64,000 bases of DNA from Synechococcus sp. PCC 7335. Its GTDB lineage: Bacteria > Cyanobacteriota > Cyanobacteriia > Phormidesmidales > Phormidesmidaceae. Below, in pieces: positions 63,887-64,000 of this stretch. The translations under genes and the position numbers were made by a program. A model generated the notes under the pieces. That model saw only the letters and a list, made by a program, of their open reading frames with translations, was not told the origin of the DNA and made no database searches. Where the stretch lies: assembly GCF_000155595.1 (NCBI RefSeq), contig NZ_DS989905.1:62001-126000 (forward strand). The letters are read 5' to 3'. The number at the start of each line of letters is the position of its first letter. The stretch's first letter is position 1.

Positions 63887-64000
63887 GACAGTTAGGGCTT
63901 ACGGCGTGGGGCTTACGGCGTTTGATGAAAGCACTTTGTCTAGTATCGATTGTTAAGTTGAGTATCAATTGTCACTCAACACTAAGAGACAGTAATGATC

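Noticed and set aside
1-64000. CRISPR arrays, tRNA and rRNA genes
   Set aside because: No regularly spaced repeats, no cloverleaf-like sequence and no rRNA core words were seen between genes.

Overview
The window is chromosomal DNA of a cyanobacterium. The palindrome GCGATCGC (HIP1) recurs throughout, and the gene content is cyanobacterial: DevBCA-type exporter, DUF1830, DUF3122 and DUF4278 proteins, CrtISO-like flavoproteins, pentapeptide-repeat proteins and very large PAS/GAF/CBS histidine kinases. The genus cannot be fixed from the sequence alone. There are no rRNA, tRNA or CRISPR features. Almost every gene belongs to one theme: survival under low energy or low oxygen, with protein quality control.

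Layout. 0-2.3 kb is debris: the end of a YetF-like gene, a DUF433 antitoxin with a toxin stub of 16 codons, and a 90-bp MITE with a perfect 8-bp target duplication. 2.3-9.4 kb is signalling: an OmpR-type multidomain response regulator, a four-CBS histidine kinase, a CBS-pair protein, a transposase relic and a CheY-like regulator. 9.5-13.6 kb holds phosphoketolase with a Nif11-like protein, a DUF1830 protein and a membrane protein. 13.7-38.7 kb is bracketed by two identical, directly repeated IS6-like elements (976 bp identical). It contains PRC-barrel and phosphoribosyltransferase proteins, devBCA, two pentapeptide proteins with a DGAT/PlsC-like acyltransferase, Hsp20, a thioredoxin reductase-like gene with cydAB, two P-type ATPases, a secreted beta-propeller protein, a lipoprotein and GroEL. 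38.7-64 kb holds a truncated SDR, a saccharopine-dehydrogenase-like reductase, two CrtISO-like oxidoreductases, an amine-oxidase-like protein, FtsH with a DUF3122 protein, two more CBS histidine kinases, a hydrolase, phosphoglycerate mutase, broken ldhA and glgX genes, two universal stress proteins, small unknown proteins and hypF.

The main discovery candidate is a repeated upstream element of about 20 bp, consensus CTCACAAnTTCCTCATATTC. It is an imperfect 11-bp direct repeat. I find about 20 good copies between genes, nearly all oriented toward the next gene, typically 38-120 bp before its start, and often as divergent pairs between divergent genes. It links hsp20, groEL, ftsH, phosphoketolase, trxB-cydAB, a P-type ATPase operon, usp, gpmA, a CBS protein, a CBS kinase, hypF and several unknown small genes into one probable regulon. 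The 11-bp repeat suits an OmpR/PhoB-type winged-helix regulator, and one such regulator lies at 2324-4246 next to a CBS kinase. The gene set (Hsp20, Usp, CBS, P-type ATPase, phosphoribosyltransferase, acyltransferase) resembles the mycobacterial DosR dormancy regulon by content. That parallel and the regulator assignment are inference.

The fermentative part is decaying. D-lactate dehydrogenase is cut to its first 88 residues. Glycogen debranching enzyme has lost its whole centre and carries a frameshift. A duplicated small gene is truncated, and fragments of a third P-type ATPase and of an SDR abut the IS copies.
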